From contig NZ_BSTR01000003.1 in the NCBI RefSeq assembly GCF_030269645.1, positions 309,523 through 373,522 of the forward strand: a stretch of DNA of 64,000 bases, in the 5' to 3' direction. Shown here one piece after another: positions 10,914-19,238 of this stretch. Source of the stretch: Actinokineospora sp. NBRC 105648. Its GTDB lineage: Bacteria > Actinomycetota > Actinomycetes > Mycobacteriales > Pseudonocardiaceae. The translations under genes and the position numbers were made by a program. Under the pieces are notes generated by a model. That model was not told where the DNA came from and searched no databases. It saw nothing but the letters and a program-made list of their open reading frames with translations. The stretch's first letter is position 1. Each line of letters starts with the position of its first letter.

Positions 10914-11177
10914 TCACAGGTAGCGGTAGACGTCCTCTAGGGCGATGCCGCGGCCGATCATCAGGACCTGCACCCGGTAGAGCAGCTGGGAGATCTCCTC
11001 GGCGAGCTCGGCGTCGCTCTCGTGCTCGGCGGCGATCCACACCTCGCCCGCCTCCTCGAGGACCTTCTTGCCCTGCGCGTGGATCCCGGCGTCGAGGGCC
11101 GCCACGGTGCCCGAGCCCTCGGGCCGGTTCTCGGCCCGGTCGAGCAGCTCGGCGAACAGTTCGTCGAAGGTCTTCAC
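10914..11177 (-). CDS. hisE: Phosphoribosyl-ATP pyrophosphohydrolase HisE
   Basis: An 87-residue enzyme of the second step of histidine synthesis (PR-ATP to PR-AMP). It is all-helical, of the MazG-like superfamily; the metal-binding acidic residues are in [13 protein letters not shown] and [12 protein letters not shown]. The length equals that of typical HisE when the GTG at 11177 ([11 protein letters not shown]) is used; AGGATC lies ten bases upstream. An ATG six codons earlier is possible. In mycobacteria hisE is followed by hisG; here nothing on the same strand follows within 2 kb, so hisG is elsewhere or beyond the window. Confidence 0.95.
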   Translation of the reverse strand: MKTFDELFAELLDRAENRPEGSGTVAALDAGIHAQGKKVLEEAGEVWIAAEHESDAELAEEISQLLYRVQVLMIGRGIALEDVYRYL

Positions 11178-11250
11178 GGGCGTCGATCCTGCCATCCCCG
11201 ACGACCGGGCCCGCACCCGGTCGCTCCCGGGGGGACGCGGCCGGGATGGG

Positions 11251-11937
11251 CTAGCGGCGGGCCATGAGCTCGGTCAGCAGCGCGGAGTCCAAGCCCACCA
11301 ACGACTCCCGCAGGATCCGGCGGGCGCCCTCGGCGACCGGGACCTCGCACGGGACCACCAGCACGGTGCAGCCCGCCGCCACCGCCGAGGCGGTGCCGGT
11401 GGGCGAGTCCTCGACCGCGAGGCAGTGGGCCGGGTCGACGCCGAGGAGGGCGGCGGCCTTGAGGTAGGGGTCGGGGAGCGGTTTGTTGCGCCCGCCCACC
11501 TCGTCGCCGCACACCGTGGTGTCGAAGTGCTCGCGGCCCAGCACGTCGAGGGCGACCTCGGTGAGCCCGCGCTCGGTGGAGGTGACCAACGCGGTCGGCA
11601 GGCCGGTGTCGCGCACCGCGCGCAGCGCCTCCTGGGCACCCGGGCGGAAGACCAGGTCGGTGCGGAACAACTCCCCCACCCGGTGCTGCACCCACTCGGC
11701 GGCGTCGGCGATGTCGGCCGCGGTCGGGACGATGCCCGACTGGCCGAACAGCAGGCCCATCGAGGTGGGGATGTTGCTGCCGACCATCGCGGCCCGGACC
11801 GCCGCGGACAGCGGGGTGCCGAGCTTCTCGGAGAACTCCGAAAGCGGGACGTCCCACAGCTTCTCCGAGTCGAGCAGGGTGCCGTCCATGTCCCACAGCA
11901 CGGCGGCGGGCAGGGCTGGTCTGGGGTGCTCCGGCAT
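11251..11937 (-). CDS. HAD family phosphatase (beta-phosphoglucomutase/sugar-phosphatase-like)
   Basis: A 228-residue hydrolase of the haloacid dehalogenase superfamily. Motif [12 protein letters not shown] (nucleophile Asp plus acid/base Asp), motif II TSTERG, motif III Lys in NKPLPDPYL and motif IV VEDSPTG are all present, with a helical cap between motifs I and II (subclass I). This set fits small-molecule phosphatases such as those acting on sugar phosphates. The exact substrate is not predictable. It lies upstream of hisE on the same strand with a 73-bp gap and divergent from the PAC2 gene; the two start codons are only 51 bp apart. Confidence 0.9.
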   Translation of the reverse strand: MPEHPRPALPAAVLWDMDGTLLDSEKLWDVPLSEFSEKLGTPLSAAVRAAMVGSNIPTSMGLLFGQSGIVPTAADIADAAEWVQHRVGELFRTDLVFRPGAQEALRAVRDTGLPTALVTSTERGLTEVALDVLGREHFDTTVCGDEVGGRNKPLPDPYLKAAALLGVDPAHCLAVEDSPTGTASAVAAGCTVLVVPCEVPVAEGARRILRESLVGLDSALLTELMARR

Positions 11938-11988
11938 GTCCCCAGCCTACGATCTACCTCCGCGCCGCCCGGGCCGTAGGCTGACCCG

Positions 11989-12915
11989 GTGACCCACCCG
12001 GACCACCCGAACACCGCTGCCGACCACGAGCCCACGGGCGAGCAGCGAGATCTCGTCGACCCCGTCATGGTGGCGGCGTTCGAGGGCTGGAACGACGCCG
12101 GGGACGCGGCCAGCACCGCGATCGAACACCTGCAACTCACCTGGGACGCCAGCCCGCTGCTGGAGGTCGACCCGGACGACTACTACGACTTCCAGGTGAC
12201 CCGGCCGACCGTGCGACTCGTGGACGGTGTCAGTCGGAGGGTCGAGTGGCCGACCACCCGGCTCTACCGGTGCCGCCCGCCCGGGTCCAACCGGGACGTG
12301 GTGCTGGTGCACGGGATCGAGCCGAACATGCGGTGGCGCAAGTTCTGCGGCGAGCTGCTCGGCCACATCGACGACCTGAACATCACCACCGTGGTCACCC
12401 TCGGCGCGCTGCTCGCCGACACCCCGCACACCCGGCCGGTCCCGGTCACCGGCACCGCCTACGACGCCACCTCGGCGACCCGCTTCGGACTGGAGCGCTC
12501 GCGCTACGAGGGACCCACCGGCATCGTCGGGGTGCTGCAGGACGCCTGCGTGCGCGCCGGGGTCCCGGCGATCTCCATCTGGGCGGCGGTCCCGCACTAC
12601 GTCTCCCAGCCGCCCTCGCCGAAGGCGACGCTGGCGCTGCTGCACCGGGTCGAGGAGATCCTCGACGTCGAGGTGCCGCTTGGCTCGCTGCCCGAGCAGG
12701 CCGAGGAGTGGCAGCAGACGGTCAGCGAGATGGCCGAGGAGGACGAGGACGTGCGCAACTACGTGCGCGCCCTGGAGGAGCGCGGCGACGCGGAGAACAC
12801 CCTCAACGAGACCAGCGGCGACGCGATCGCCGCGGAGTTCGAGCGGTACCTGCGCAGGCGGCGGCCCAACGGGCCCGGCCGGGGCGGATCGGGCCCGGGG
12901 CCGACCGGGGTGTGA
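11989..12915 (+). CDS. PAC2 family protein (proteasome assembly chaperone-like)
   Basis: A 308-residue member of the PAC2 family, named after the eukaryotic and archaeal proteasome assembly chaperones. Markers are AAFEGWNDAGDAAS near the N-terminus, VLVHGIEPNMRWRKFC in the centre and SIWAAVPHYVSQPPSPKATLALL. An acidic coiled C-terminal segment (EEWQQTVSEMAEEDEDV) ends in a basic/Pro/Gly tail. In actinomycetes its role with the proteasome is unproven, although the gene travels with the ARC/mshC region, as here. Translation starts at GTG 11989. The MFS gene overlaps its stop by 4 bp (GTGA), so they are translationally coupled. Confidence 0.93.
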   Translation: MTHPDHPNTAADHEPTGEQRDLVDPVMVAAFEGWNDAGDAASTAIEHLQLTWDASPLLEVDPDDYYDFQVTRPTVRLVDGVSRRVEWPTTRLYRCRPPGSNRDVVLVHGIEPNMRWRKFCGELLGHIDDLNITTVVTLGALLADTPHTRPVPVTGTAYDATSATRFGLERSRYEGPTGIVGVLQDACVRAGVPAISIWAAVPHYVSQPPSPKATLALLHRVEEILDVEVPLGSLPEQAEEWQQTVSEMAEEDEDVRNYVRALEERGDAENTLNETSGDAIAAEFERYLRRRRPNGPGRGGSGPGPTGV

Positions 12916-14054
12916 ACCGTCGGATCACCCTGGCCGCGCTGTACGCGGGCGGGTTCCTGGGGCCGTTCGCGGGCGGGATCACCACCTCCATGCTGCCCGA
13001 GCTCGGGCAGGACTACGGGGTGTCGACGCAGGCCGCGGCGTACTCGCTGACCGCCTACCTGGTGCCCTTCGCGGCGCTGATGCTGTTCTCCGGGACGCTC
13101 GGCGCCCGCTGGGGCGCGAGCCGCAGCGTCCGGGTGGCGTACCTGGTCTACGTCGTGGCGTCGCTGGGGTGCGCGCTCGCCGAGGACTACCCGCTGTTCC
13201 TGGTCGCGCGGGCGGTGCAGGGTGGGGCGAACGCGTTCACCACGCCGCTGCTGCTGGCCGCCGTCGCGACGATCACCCCGCCCGAGCGGCTGGGGCGCAC
13301 GCTCGGGCTGTTCTCCTCCTTGCAGGCGGCCGGGCAGACCAGCGCGCCGCTGCTGGGCGGGCTGGCGGCCGAGGCGAACTGGCGAATCGCGTTCGTCGGC
13401 GTGGCCGTGGTCTCGGCGGCGCTCGCGCTGGCGGGGCTGCCGGAGCAGATGCGGGAGCGGCAGGAGACCAGGGTGACGCTGCGCTCGGCGTGGCGGCCCG
13501 CGGTGCTGCGCGCGGGCTGGGTGGCGCTGGTCGGCTGGGCCTGCCTGGGCGGTATGTCGGTGCTGCTGGCGCTGCGCGCGCAGGACGTGTTCGGGCTGGG
13601 CGCGGCCGAGCGCGGGCTGGTGCTCACCGGCTTCGGCGTGGTGGGGCTGCTCAGCGCGCGGCCGGTGGGCCGGGGCATCGACCGGATCGGCGCGCGCCGG
13701 GCGGTGCTGATCGGGTCGGTCGCCGGTGCGGTGCCGATCGCGCTGGTGGGCACGCTGACGTGGCTGCCCGCGGTGGTGGCGTTGTGGGCGCTGACCGGCG
13801 TGGCGGCGCAGTTGCTGCTGGTCGGGGTGAACGCGCTGGTGCTCTCCGGTGAGGGGCCGAACCGGGCGGGCGCGGTGTCGGTGGTGCAGTCGATGCGGTT
13901 CACCGGGGCGGCGCTCTCGCCACTGGCCTTCACGCCGCTCTACCGGGCCGAGCCGGTGCTGGGGTTCCTGGTCCCCGCCGCGCTGGTCGCGGTGACGGCA
14001 CCGGTGTTGCTGGCGGTGCCGTCACCGTCGACCTCAGAGCGCGACGCCCAGTAG
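12912..14054 (+). CDS. MFS transporter
   Basis: A 380-residue membrane protein with about twelve hydrophobic segments and the major facilitator superfamily layout: [13 protein letters not shown] after helix 1, a loop 2-3 motif A-like [11 protein letters not shown] and a second-half counterpart [14 protein letters not shown]. The shape suggests a drug/H+ antiporter-type exporter of the DHA1 kind, but the substrate is not predictable. The GTG start overlaps the PAC2 stop codon. Its 3' end overlaps the convergent mshC by 21 bp, and the last 65 bp carry a perfect inverted repeat that probably serves as the mshC terminator. Confidence 0.9.
   Translation: MNRRITLAALYAGGFLGPFAGGITTSMLPELGQDYGVSTQAAAYSLTAYLVPFAALMLFSGTLGARWGASRSVRVAYLVYVVASLGCALAEDYPLFLVARAVQGGANAFTTPLLLAAVATITPPERLGRTLGLFSSLQAAGQTSAPLLGGLAAEANWRIAFVGVAVVSAALALAGLPEQMRERQETRVTLRSAWRPAVLRAGWVALVGWACLGGMSVLLALRAQDVFGLGAAERGLVLTGFGVVGLLSARPVGRGIDRIGARRAVLIGSVAGAVPIALVGTLTWLPAVVALWALTGVAAQLLLVGVNALVLSGEGPNRAGAVSVVQSMRFTGAALSPLAFTPLYRAEPVLGFLVPAALVAVTAPVLLAVPSPSTSERDAQ
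13990..14027 (-). terminator. Hairpin terminator for mshC, located inside the MFS gene
   Basis: A perfect 14-bp inverted repeat (13990-14003 with 14014-14027) with a 10-base loop begins seven bases after the mshC stop codon on the minus strand. It is within the MFS coding sequence, so the two genes share these bases. Confidence 0.65.
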
Positions 14055-15272
14055 GGCGTCCAGGGCGGCCCGGACCGCGGCCGGGGCGGCCTCGTCGCGG
14101 CCGTTGCCCGCGAGGGTCTGCTCGGCCCACGCGTCGACGGCGGCGATCGCCCTGGGCGTGTCCAGGTCGTCGGCCAAGTGGTCGCGCAGCCGGGCGATGA
14201 GCGGCTCGGCGTCGGCGCCCGCGGCGGCGTTGACCGCCGCGCGCCAGCGGGCCACCCGGGCCAGTCCCGCGTCGAGCACGCCCTGGTCCCAGGAGCGGTC
14301 GGTGCGGTAGTGCCCGGAGAGCAGCCCGAGCCGGATGGCCATCGGGTCGACCTTGTCGGCGCGCAGCCGCGAGACGAAGACCAGGTTCCCGCGCGACTTC
14401 GACATCTTCTCGCCGTCGAGGGCGATCATCGCCGCGTGCGTGTAGTGCCGGGCGAACGGGTGCTGCCCGGTGAGCGCCTCGGCGTGCGCGGCGCTGTACT
14501 CGTGGTGCGGGAAGATCAGGTCCGACCCGCCGCCCTGCACGTCCAGGGCCATCCCCAGGTGGTTGAGGGCGATGACGCTGCACTCGACGTGCCACCCGGG
14601 GCGGCCGGGGCCCAGCTCGCTGTCCCAGCTGGGCTCACCGGGTCGCGCCGCCCGCCAGAGCAGCGCGTCGAGCGGGTGCCGCTTGCCCGGGCGGTCCGGG
14701 TCGCCGCCGCGCTCGGCGAAGTAGCGGTTCATCGTGGGTTCGTCGTAGTTGGACTCCGAGCCGAACCGGCCGGTGGCGTCGTGGTCGAAGTAGACGTCCG
14801 GGAACTCCGGGTCGTCCACCCGGTACGCCGCGCCGCCCGCCAGCAGCTTGGCCACCGCCTCGACGATCTCCGGGATCGACTCGACCGCGCCGACGTACTC
14901 GCGCGGCGGCAGCACCCGCAGCGCGGTCATGTCCTCTCGGAACAGCGCCGTCTCGCGCATCCCGAGCACGACCCAGTCGTCCTGGTCGCGCGCGGCCCGC
15001 TCGAGCAGCGGGTCGTCGATGTCGGTGACGTTCTGCACGTAGTGCACGTCGTGTCCGTTGTCGAGCCACTGCCGGTGCACCAGGTCGAAGGCCAGGTAGG
15101 TGGCCGCGTGCCCGAGGTGCGTGGCGTCGTACGGGGTGATCCCGCAGACGTACATGGTGGCCGTGGGGCCGGGAGCCGTGGGCCGGATCTCCCCGGCGGC
15201 GGTGTCGAACAGCCGCAGCGGCCGCGGGGTGCCGGCGACCCGCGGCACCGGGTGGGATTGCCAGGTCTGCAT
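14034..15272 (-). CDS. mshC: Mycothiol synthesis ligase MshC (Cys:GlcN-Ins ligase)
   Basis: A 412-residue ATP-dependent ligase that joins cysteine to GlcN-inositol in mycothiol synthesis, related to class I cysteinyl-tRNA synthetase. The N-terminal signature is [12 protein letters not shown]; the HIGH-like motif is THLGHA (about 51-56); the KMSKS loop is at about 289-293; and Cys43, Cys231 and His256 are the expected zinc ligands. It lacks the tRNA anticodon-binding extension of CysRS, and its length is that of MshC, which separates the two. It confirms that the organism makes mycothiol. The upstream region shared with the subtilase gene is 175 bp. Confidence 0.97.
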   Translation of the reverse strand: MQTWQSHPVPRVAGTPRPLRLFDTAAGEIRPTAPGPTATMYVCGITPYDATHLGHAATYLAFDLVHRQWLDNGHDVHYVQNVTDIDDPLLERAARDQDDWVVLGMRETALFREDMTALRVLPPREYVGAVESIPEIVEAVAKLLAGGAAYRVDDPEFPDVYFDHDATGRFGSESNYDEPTMNRYFAERGGDPDRPGKRHPLDALLWRAARPGEPSWDSELGPGRPGWHVECSVIALNHLGMALDVQGGGSDLIFPHHEYSAAHAEALTGQHPFARHYTHAAMIALDGEKMSKSRGNLVFVSRLRADKVDPMAIRLGLLSGHYRTDRSWDQGVLDAGLARVARWRAAVNAAAGADAEPLIARLRDHLADDLDTPRAIAAVDAWAEQTLAGNGRDEAAPAAVRAALDALLGVAL

Positions 15273-15365
15273 GCCTCCGACAGTAAACGTCCGGTTCGCC
15301 GAGACCAGGGCGTGTCACGGGATGGACCTGATGGACCGATTCACCCGGTCAGGACCGTTGGAGCA

Positions 15366-15418
15366 AAAGTGTGATTCCCGTTACACCTGACCGTGGTTTT
15401 CGATCACACTTTCAGGTG
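15366..15418 (+). promoter_or_regulatory. Interleaved inverted repeats upstream of the subtilase gene
   Basis: AAAGTGTGAT (15366-15375) is repeated in inverse at 15403-15412, and CACCTG (15384-15389) in inverse at 15413-15418. The order A-B-A'-B' could be two overlapping operators or, in RNA, a pseudoknot-like fold in the leader. It lies 30 bp before the subtilase start codon. Confidence 0.4.
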
Positions 15419-15447
15419 GTGATCACGACCAGGAGGAGCTGGGGACG

Positions 15448-16662
15448 ATGACACATCCCGAAGAGAGCGCGACGACGGGCCGCTACCTCGTGCTGCTGGC
15501 GGACGACGCGGTCGCCGCGGGCACCCGGGCGCTGAACCGGATCGCGGGCATCCGGGCGACCAGTACCGCCGAGGCGGCGTCCAGCGACTTCGCGGACGCG
15601 GGCGGACTGGTGCTCGACCGGCTCGGCGTGGCCGTGGTGGCCGCCGACCCCGACCAGGTCGCGGCGCTGACCGCCGCGGCCGCGGAGTCCGGCCCGATCG
15701 CCTCGGTCGAGGAGGAGCGACGGGTCTACGCGATCGACTCGGGCCCTTCGGAATCGGCGGAGTCAGCGGGATCGCCGGAGTCCTCGGCGGACGAGGCGGG
15801 CCCGCAGGTGGACGAGAGCAGGTTCACCTGGGGCCTGCAGGCGGTGGCCGCGCAGCTCAGCGCCGCCACCGGCGAGGGCATCCGGGTCGCGGTGCTCGAC
15901 ACCGGGTTCGACCTGGGACACCCGGAGTTCGCCGGGCGCGAGGTGACCAGCAGCTCGTTCATCGCCGGACAGGAGGTCCAGGACGGCCACGGGCACGGCA
16001 CGCACTGCATCGGCACCGCGCTGGGCCCGCGTGAGCCCGGGGCGGGCGCGGGCTACGGGGTGGCCTACAAGGGTGAGATCTTCGCGGGGAAGGTGTTGAG
16101 CAACCAGGGCTCGGGCGCCGACGGCGGCATCCTCGCGGGCATCGCCTGGGCGATCTCCAACGGTTGCGCGGTCGTGTCGATGTCCCTGGGCGCGACGGTG
16201 CGGCCGGGCGACCCGTACTCGCCCACCTACGAGGCCGTGGCCAACCGCGCGCTGGCCCAGGGCACGCTGATCGTGGCGGCGGCGGGCAACGACTCCAAGC
16301 GCCTGGAGGGGCGGATCAGCCCGGTCGGGCACCCGGCCAACTGCCCGTCCATCCTCGCCGTCGGCGCGATCGACGTGCAGACCGCGCTGGGCTGGTTCTC
16401 CTGCGGAACGGTGGACCGGGTCGGCGCGGTGGACGTGGTGGCGCCGGGGGTGGACGTGTACTCGTCCTGGCCCGCGCCCAAGCTGCACAACAAGATCAGC
16501 GGGACGAGCATGGCGACCCCGCACGTGGCCGGGGTGGCGGCGCTGCTGGCGCAGGCCACCGGGGCGCGCGGGTGGGAGCTGTGGGCCCGGTTGTCGCAGA
16601 CGGCGCGGCGGTTGCCGCTGGCGTCGACCGATGTGGGGGCGGGGCTGGTGCAGGCGCCGTGA
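15448..16662 (+). CDS. S8 family (subtilisin-like) serine protease, apparently not exported
   Basis: A 404-residue subtilase. The catalytic triad is Asp151 (VAVLDTGFD), His183 (DGHGHGTHC) and the Ser of KISGTSMATPHVAG, with the oxyanion Asn in VAAAGND. Residues 12-95 look like an inhibitor-I9-type prodomain (LDRLGVAVVAAD ... SVEEERRVYAI), joined by an acidic Ser/Glu/Ala linker (about 98-120). There is no signal peptide before the prodomain, so it is probably cytoplasmic or exported by another route. The start ATG has AGGAGGAG a short distance upstream. The next gene, a small I9-like protein, begins at its stop codon. Confidence 0.93.
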   Translation: MTHPEESATTGRYLVLLADDAVAAGTRALNRIAGIRATSTAEAASSDFADAGGLVLDRLGVAVVAADPDQVAALTAAAAESGPIASVEEERRVYAIDSGPSESAESAGSPESSADEAGPQVDESRFTWGLQAVAAQLSAATGEGIRVAVLDTGFDLGHPEFAGREVTSSSFIAGQEVQDGHGHGTHCIGTALGPREPGAGAGYGVAYKGEIFAGKVLSNQGSGADGGILAGIAWAISNGCAVVSMSLGATVRPGDPYSPTYEAVANRALAQGTLIVAAAGNDSKRLEGRISPVGHPANCPSILAVGAIDVQTALGWFSCGTVDRVGAVDVVAPGVDVYSSWPAPKLHNKISGTSMATPHVAGVAALLAQATGARGWELWARLSQTARRLPLASTDVGAGLVQAP

Positions 16663-16889
16663 TGGTGGCTGTCCTGGTGACCGTGGCCGCCTCGGCCGAT
16701 CTCGGGCGGGTGGTGGCCGAGTTGCGGGGGGCCGGGTTGGTGGTGGAGCGGGTGCTCGGTGAGGTGGGGGTGGTGGTGGGGTCGGTGGAGCGGGGTGGGG
16801 TGGCCGCGCTGCGTGGTGTGTCTGGTGTGGACGGTGTGGAGTTCGGGTCTGGGGTTGGTGTTCCTGGGCCTGGGTCGGATGTGCAGTGA
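16662..16889 (+). CDS. Small inhibitor-I9-like protein coupled to the subtilase
   Basis: A 75-residue protein whose ATG overlaps the subtilase stop codon (TGATG; a GTG one codon earlier is also possible). The pattern VAVLVTVAAS ... VVAELRGAGLVVERVLGEVGVVVGSV ... ALRGVSGVDGVEF is a beta-alpha-beta-beta-alpha-beta succession with a central Gly-rich strand, as in subtilisin propeptides/I9 inhibitors. This reading is from pattern and context, not a database match. Similar short genes next to actinomycete subtilases are sometimes given unrelated names. The Gly/Val-rich codon use is somewhat simpler than that of its neighbours. It may fold, inhibit or guide the adjacent protease. Confidence 0.65.
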   Translation: MVAVLVTVAASADLGRVVAELRGAGLVVERVLGEVGVVVGSVERGGVAALRGVSGVDGVEFGSGVGVPGPGSDVQ

Positions 16890-16948
16890 GCTTTGGGCTG
16901 TCTCGCGGCTTGCTTCGCCCGTGGTGGCCCTGAATCCCCTACGCCGAG

Positions 16949-17033
16949 TGTGACTACGGGCTGGTGGTGTCTGTCAAGGCGGGGAAGATGCCTTGACAGA
17001 CACCACCAGCCCGTGTTTTGGCTGCGTATGGGA
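16949..17033 (+). repeat. Palindromic element P, copy 1
   Basis: An 85-bp element: TGTGACT, a perfect 25-bp inverted repeat (16956-16980 with 16990-17014), a 9-base loop (GGGGAAGAT), and the right flank GTTTTGGCTGCGTATGGGA. Copy 2 at 63713-63797 has the same flanks and nearly the same loop but a different, equally perfect stem centre. It probably also acts as the terminator of the subtilase operon (TTTT right after the stem). It lies between converging genes. Confidence 0.9.
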
Positions 17034-17190
17034 TGCAGGGCGGGGAGTGGTCTGGCGGGTGGGGTTTGGTGGCCGGGTGGGGGTTTGGTGGGGGGCGGGC
17101 AGGGCGGAAAGGATTGTGGTGGGGCCGGGTTTGGGCTGAGGGGATTGTGGTGGGGCGGGTTCGGCGCTAGGGCAGGTTCGGCGCTAGGGC
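17034..17190 (+). repeat. G-rich low-complexity intergenic stretch
   Basis: The interval has many runs of three to six G on the plus strand (for example 17055-17105) in spacing that would allow G-quadruplexes, plus a short duplication of TTCGGCGCTAGGGC near 17160-17185. No gene is supported here: frames across it are artefacts of the composition. Confidence 0.6.
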
Positions 17191-17240
17191 GGGTTCGGGC
17201 TTGGGGGTGGTTGCCTTGGTGAGGGACTGGGCGGGCCGGG

Positions 17241-18353
17241 CTAGCGGCCTTCGGCGAGGATGGTTGCCAGGGCTCGGTAGTCGTCCTCGGTGTTGGGGAG
17301 GGTGCCGCCCAGGCGGACGTAGGCGTTGCCGTTCCACCAGACCACGGCCACTTCGGCGCGGTGGCGGGTGCTGAGTTCGTGGTAGTAGGTGCGGGCGTCG
17401 ATCTCGTTGGCCACCAGGCCATCCGGTAGGGGGACGAGTCGCATGAGGGGGGCGTGGTGGTCGGTGACCTGGCCCTGGGTGTCGAGTGCGTCGGCTACCA
17501 GGCGGACGCCCTTGTCCAGGATCTCGGCGCTGTTCGCCACAGCTGTCCAGCCGCCTGCTGTGCGCCACCAGGTGAGGGCTTCGGGTAGGGCCATCCAGGC
17601 GGAGTAGTCGCCGGTGCCCGCGTGGTCGAACCAGCGGGGGAAGCGGGCCGGGTGTTCCCAGGACGGGACCAGTGGCTCGATCCGGTCGCGCCACCTCGGC
17701 GCCAGGTAGAGGGCCGCGCACGGGCGTGGGGCGTAGGCCCACTTGTGGAAGTTGCCCGCCCAGAAGTCCGCGCCCGTCTCCTCGGGGAGTTCCTGGATGT
17801 GGCCGGGCCCGTGGGCGGCGTCGACGAAGACCGGGGCGCCTGCCGCGTGGCAGGCCTCGATGATCCGGCGGACCGGGAGCACCAGGGCGGTGGGTGAGGT
17901 GATCGAGTCGACGACGACCAGTTTCGTGTTGGGGCGCAGGCCGTCGGTGAACGCGGTGACGATCTCGGTGGGGGTCGCGGTGATCGGGAAGCGCACAGTG
18001 CGGATCTTGGCTCGGGCCCCGCAGGCCAGGGCGACGGCGCCGTAACCGTGGTCGGACAACAGGATCTCGTCGTCGGGGGTCAGGTTCAGGGACGCCAGTA
18101 CGGTGGCCACGGCCTCGGAGACGTTGCGCACCAGGGCCACCCCGTCGGTGCCGAGGAACGCGGCCGCGGCCTCGCGGGCGCGTTCGACCAGGACCGGGGT
18201 GTCGACCCGGTTGAAGCGCAGCGGGTTGGCCTCGGCTCTGCGCTGGTACTCGGCGCGGGCCGCCTGCACGGCGCGCGGGAGGACGCCGTAGGCACCGGGG
18301 TTCAGGTGCAGGGTGGTCGGGTCGAGCGCGAACCGGTGGTCGTGGGAGCGCAC
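17241..18353 (-). CDS. PLP-dependent aminotransferase class V-fold enzyme (isopenicillin N epimerase-like)
   Basis: A 370-residue fold-type I PLP enzyme. The Schiff-base lysine is in NFHKWAYAPR, the PLP-binding acidic residue in VFVDAAHGPGH, and the N-terminal LNPGAYGVLPRAV is typical of the isopenicillin N epimerase/cysteine desulfurase-like group. The closest well-known relatives include IPN epimerases and EgtE-type C-S lyases, but the active-site pattern does not fix the substrate, and neither beta-lactam nor ergothioneine genes are nearby. Translation starts at GTG 18353. It follows the ion-channel-like gene on the same strand with a 41-bp gap, so the two may be co-transcribed. Confidence 0.88.
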   Translation of the reverse strand: MRSHDHRFALDPTTLHLNPGAYGVLPRAVQAARAEYQRRAEANPLRFNRVDTPVLVERAREAAAAFLGTDGVALVRNVSEAVATVLASLNLTPDDEILLSDHGYGAVALACGARAKIRTVRFPITATPTEIVTAFTDGLRPNTKLVVVDSITSPTALVLPVRRIIEACHAAGAPVFVDAAHGPGHIQELPEETGADFWAGNFHKWAYAPRPCAALYLAPRWRDRIEPLVPSWEHPARFPRWFDHAGTGDYSAWMALPEALTWWRTAGGWTAVANSAEILDKGVRLVADALDTQGQVTDHHAPLMRLVPLPDGLVANEIDARTYYHELSTRHRAEVAVVWWNGNAYVRLGGTLPNTEDDYRALATILAEGR

Positions 18354-18394
18354 CCTGGCATCATGTCAGGGATTTCGTTGGCGGGTAAGGACTC

Positions 18395-19174
18395 TCAGCG
18401 GTCGGGCGGCTCCGGGTCGGGCAGGTTGCGGTGCGCGTCGGAGCGGACGGCCTCGCGGATCTGGTCGATGTTCTCGCGCAGCAGGTCGGAGATGAGCTCG
18501 TCGGTGCGCGGGTCGGCGAGCATCTCCAGGATGACCCGCAGCGCGGTGTCGGTGACCGAGCCGACGATCTCGTCGTGGAAGGGCATCCGGCGCAGTCGCC
18601 CGGCCTGGGGGTCGTCGCGCAGCTTCTCCAGCACCAGGGAGCGGATCTCGGCGCGGTTCTCCTCCAGCGCGCTGGCCAGGTTGCGCGCGTAGTGCCCGGT
18701 GCGCAGGACCGAGACCACCTCCTCCAGCACCGCGACCGTCAGCGGTTTCTTGATCACGTCGATCAGCACGCCGCCGAAGCGGGCCATCGCGCGGTGGGCC
18801 AGCTCCTCCCCCACCGACCGGTCGACCGGTCGGTGGAACCTGGTGAGCTGCACGCCGAGCCGGACCACCCGCAGCAGCCGGAAGGCGCGGAAGGCCAGGT
18901 GCGCCACCGGCACCATGCCGACCAGGTCGTACCAGTTGACCAGCACGAACCGCCTGCTGAACCCCGCTGAGCGCCACCGCCACAGGAACTCCAGGGCGAA
19001 CACCGCGCACAGGCCCCAGTCGACCCGGACGATCAGCCTGCCCACCTCGGGGGCCGGGTGCCAGAAGGCGCGGTAGGCGAGCAGGGCGACCGACACCACG
19101 GCGAGCACGAGCATCAGCCAGTCGTCCAGCCCGACGCGGTGCCGCTTGGGTGAGACCGCCAGCGAGATGACCAT
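18395..19174 (-). CDS. Ion transporter-like membrane protein with voltage-sensor-like helices
   Basis: A 259-residue protein. The N-terminal half has four hydrophobic helices; the fourth contains regularly spaced arginines (RAFRLLRVVRLGVQ) as in S4 voltage sensors, preceded by an acidic segment (LVNWYDLVGMVP). There is no recognisable pore filter (TVGYG-type). The C-terminal 130 residues are helical and soluble, with coiled-coil tendency (SALEENRAEIRSLVLEKL). This layout is annotated as 'ion transporter' in many actinomycetes. ATG 19174 is preferred over upstream starts because the protein then begins with MVISLAVSPKRHRVG and has GGAAG upstream. It is divergent from the DUF427 gene. Confidence 0.78.
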   Translation of the reverse strand: MVISLAVSPKRHRVGLDDWLMLVLAVVSVALLAYRAFWHPAPEVGRLIVRVDWGLCAVFALEFLWRWRSAGFSRRFVLVNWYDLVGMVPVAHLAFRAFRLLRVVRLGVQLTRFHRPVDRSVGEELAHRAMARFGGVLIDVIKKPLTVAVLEEVVSVLRTGHYARNLASALEENRAEIRSLVLEKLRDDPQAGRLRRMPFHDEIVGSVTDTALRVILEMLADPRTDELISDLLRENIDQIREAVRSDAHRNLPDPEPPDR

Positions 19175-19238
19175 GGCGCGAATCTTCCACGGCACACGCC
19201 CCGCCTGCCATTCGCCCCGTGGGCGTAGCGTCGGCTGG

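Noticed and set aside
16890..17240. Open frames on both strands over the G-rich stretch
   Set aside because: Low-complexity Pro/Thr or Gly/Trp translations that follow from base composition; the palindrome P interrupts them.
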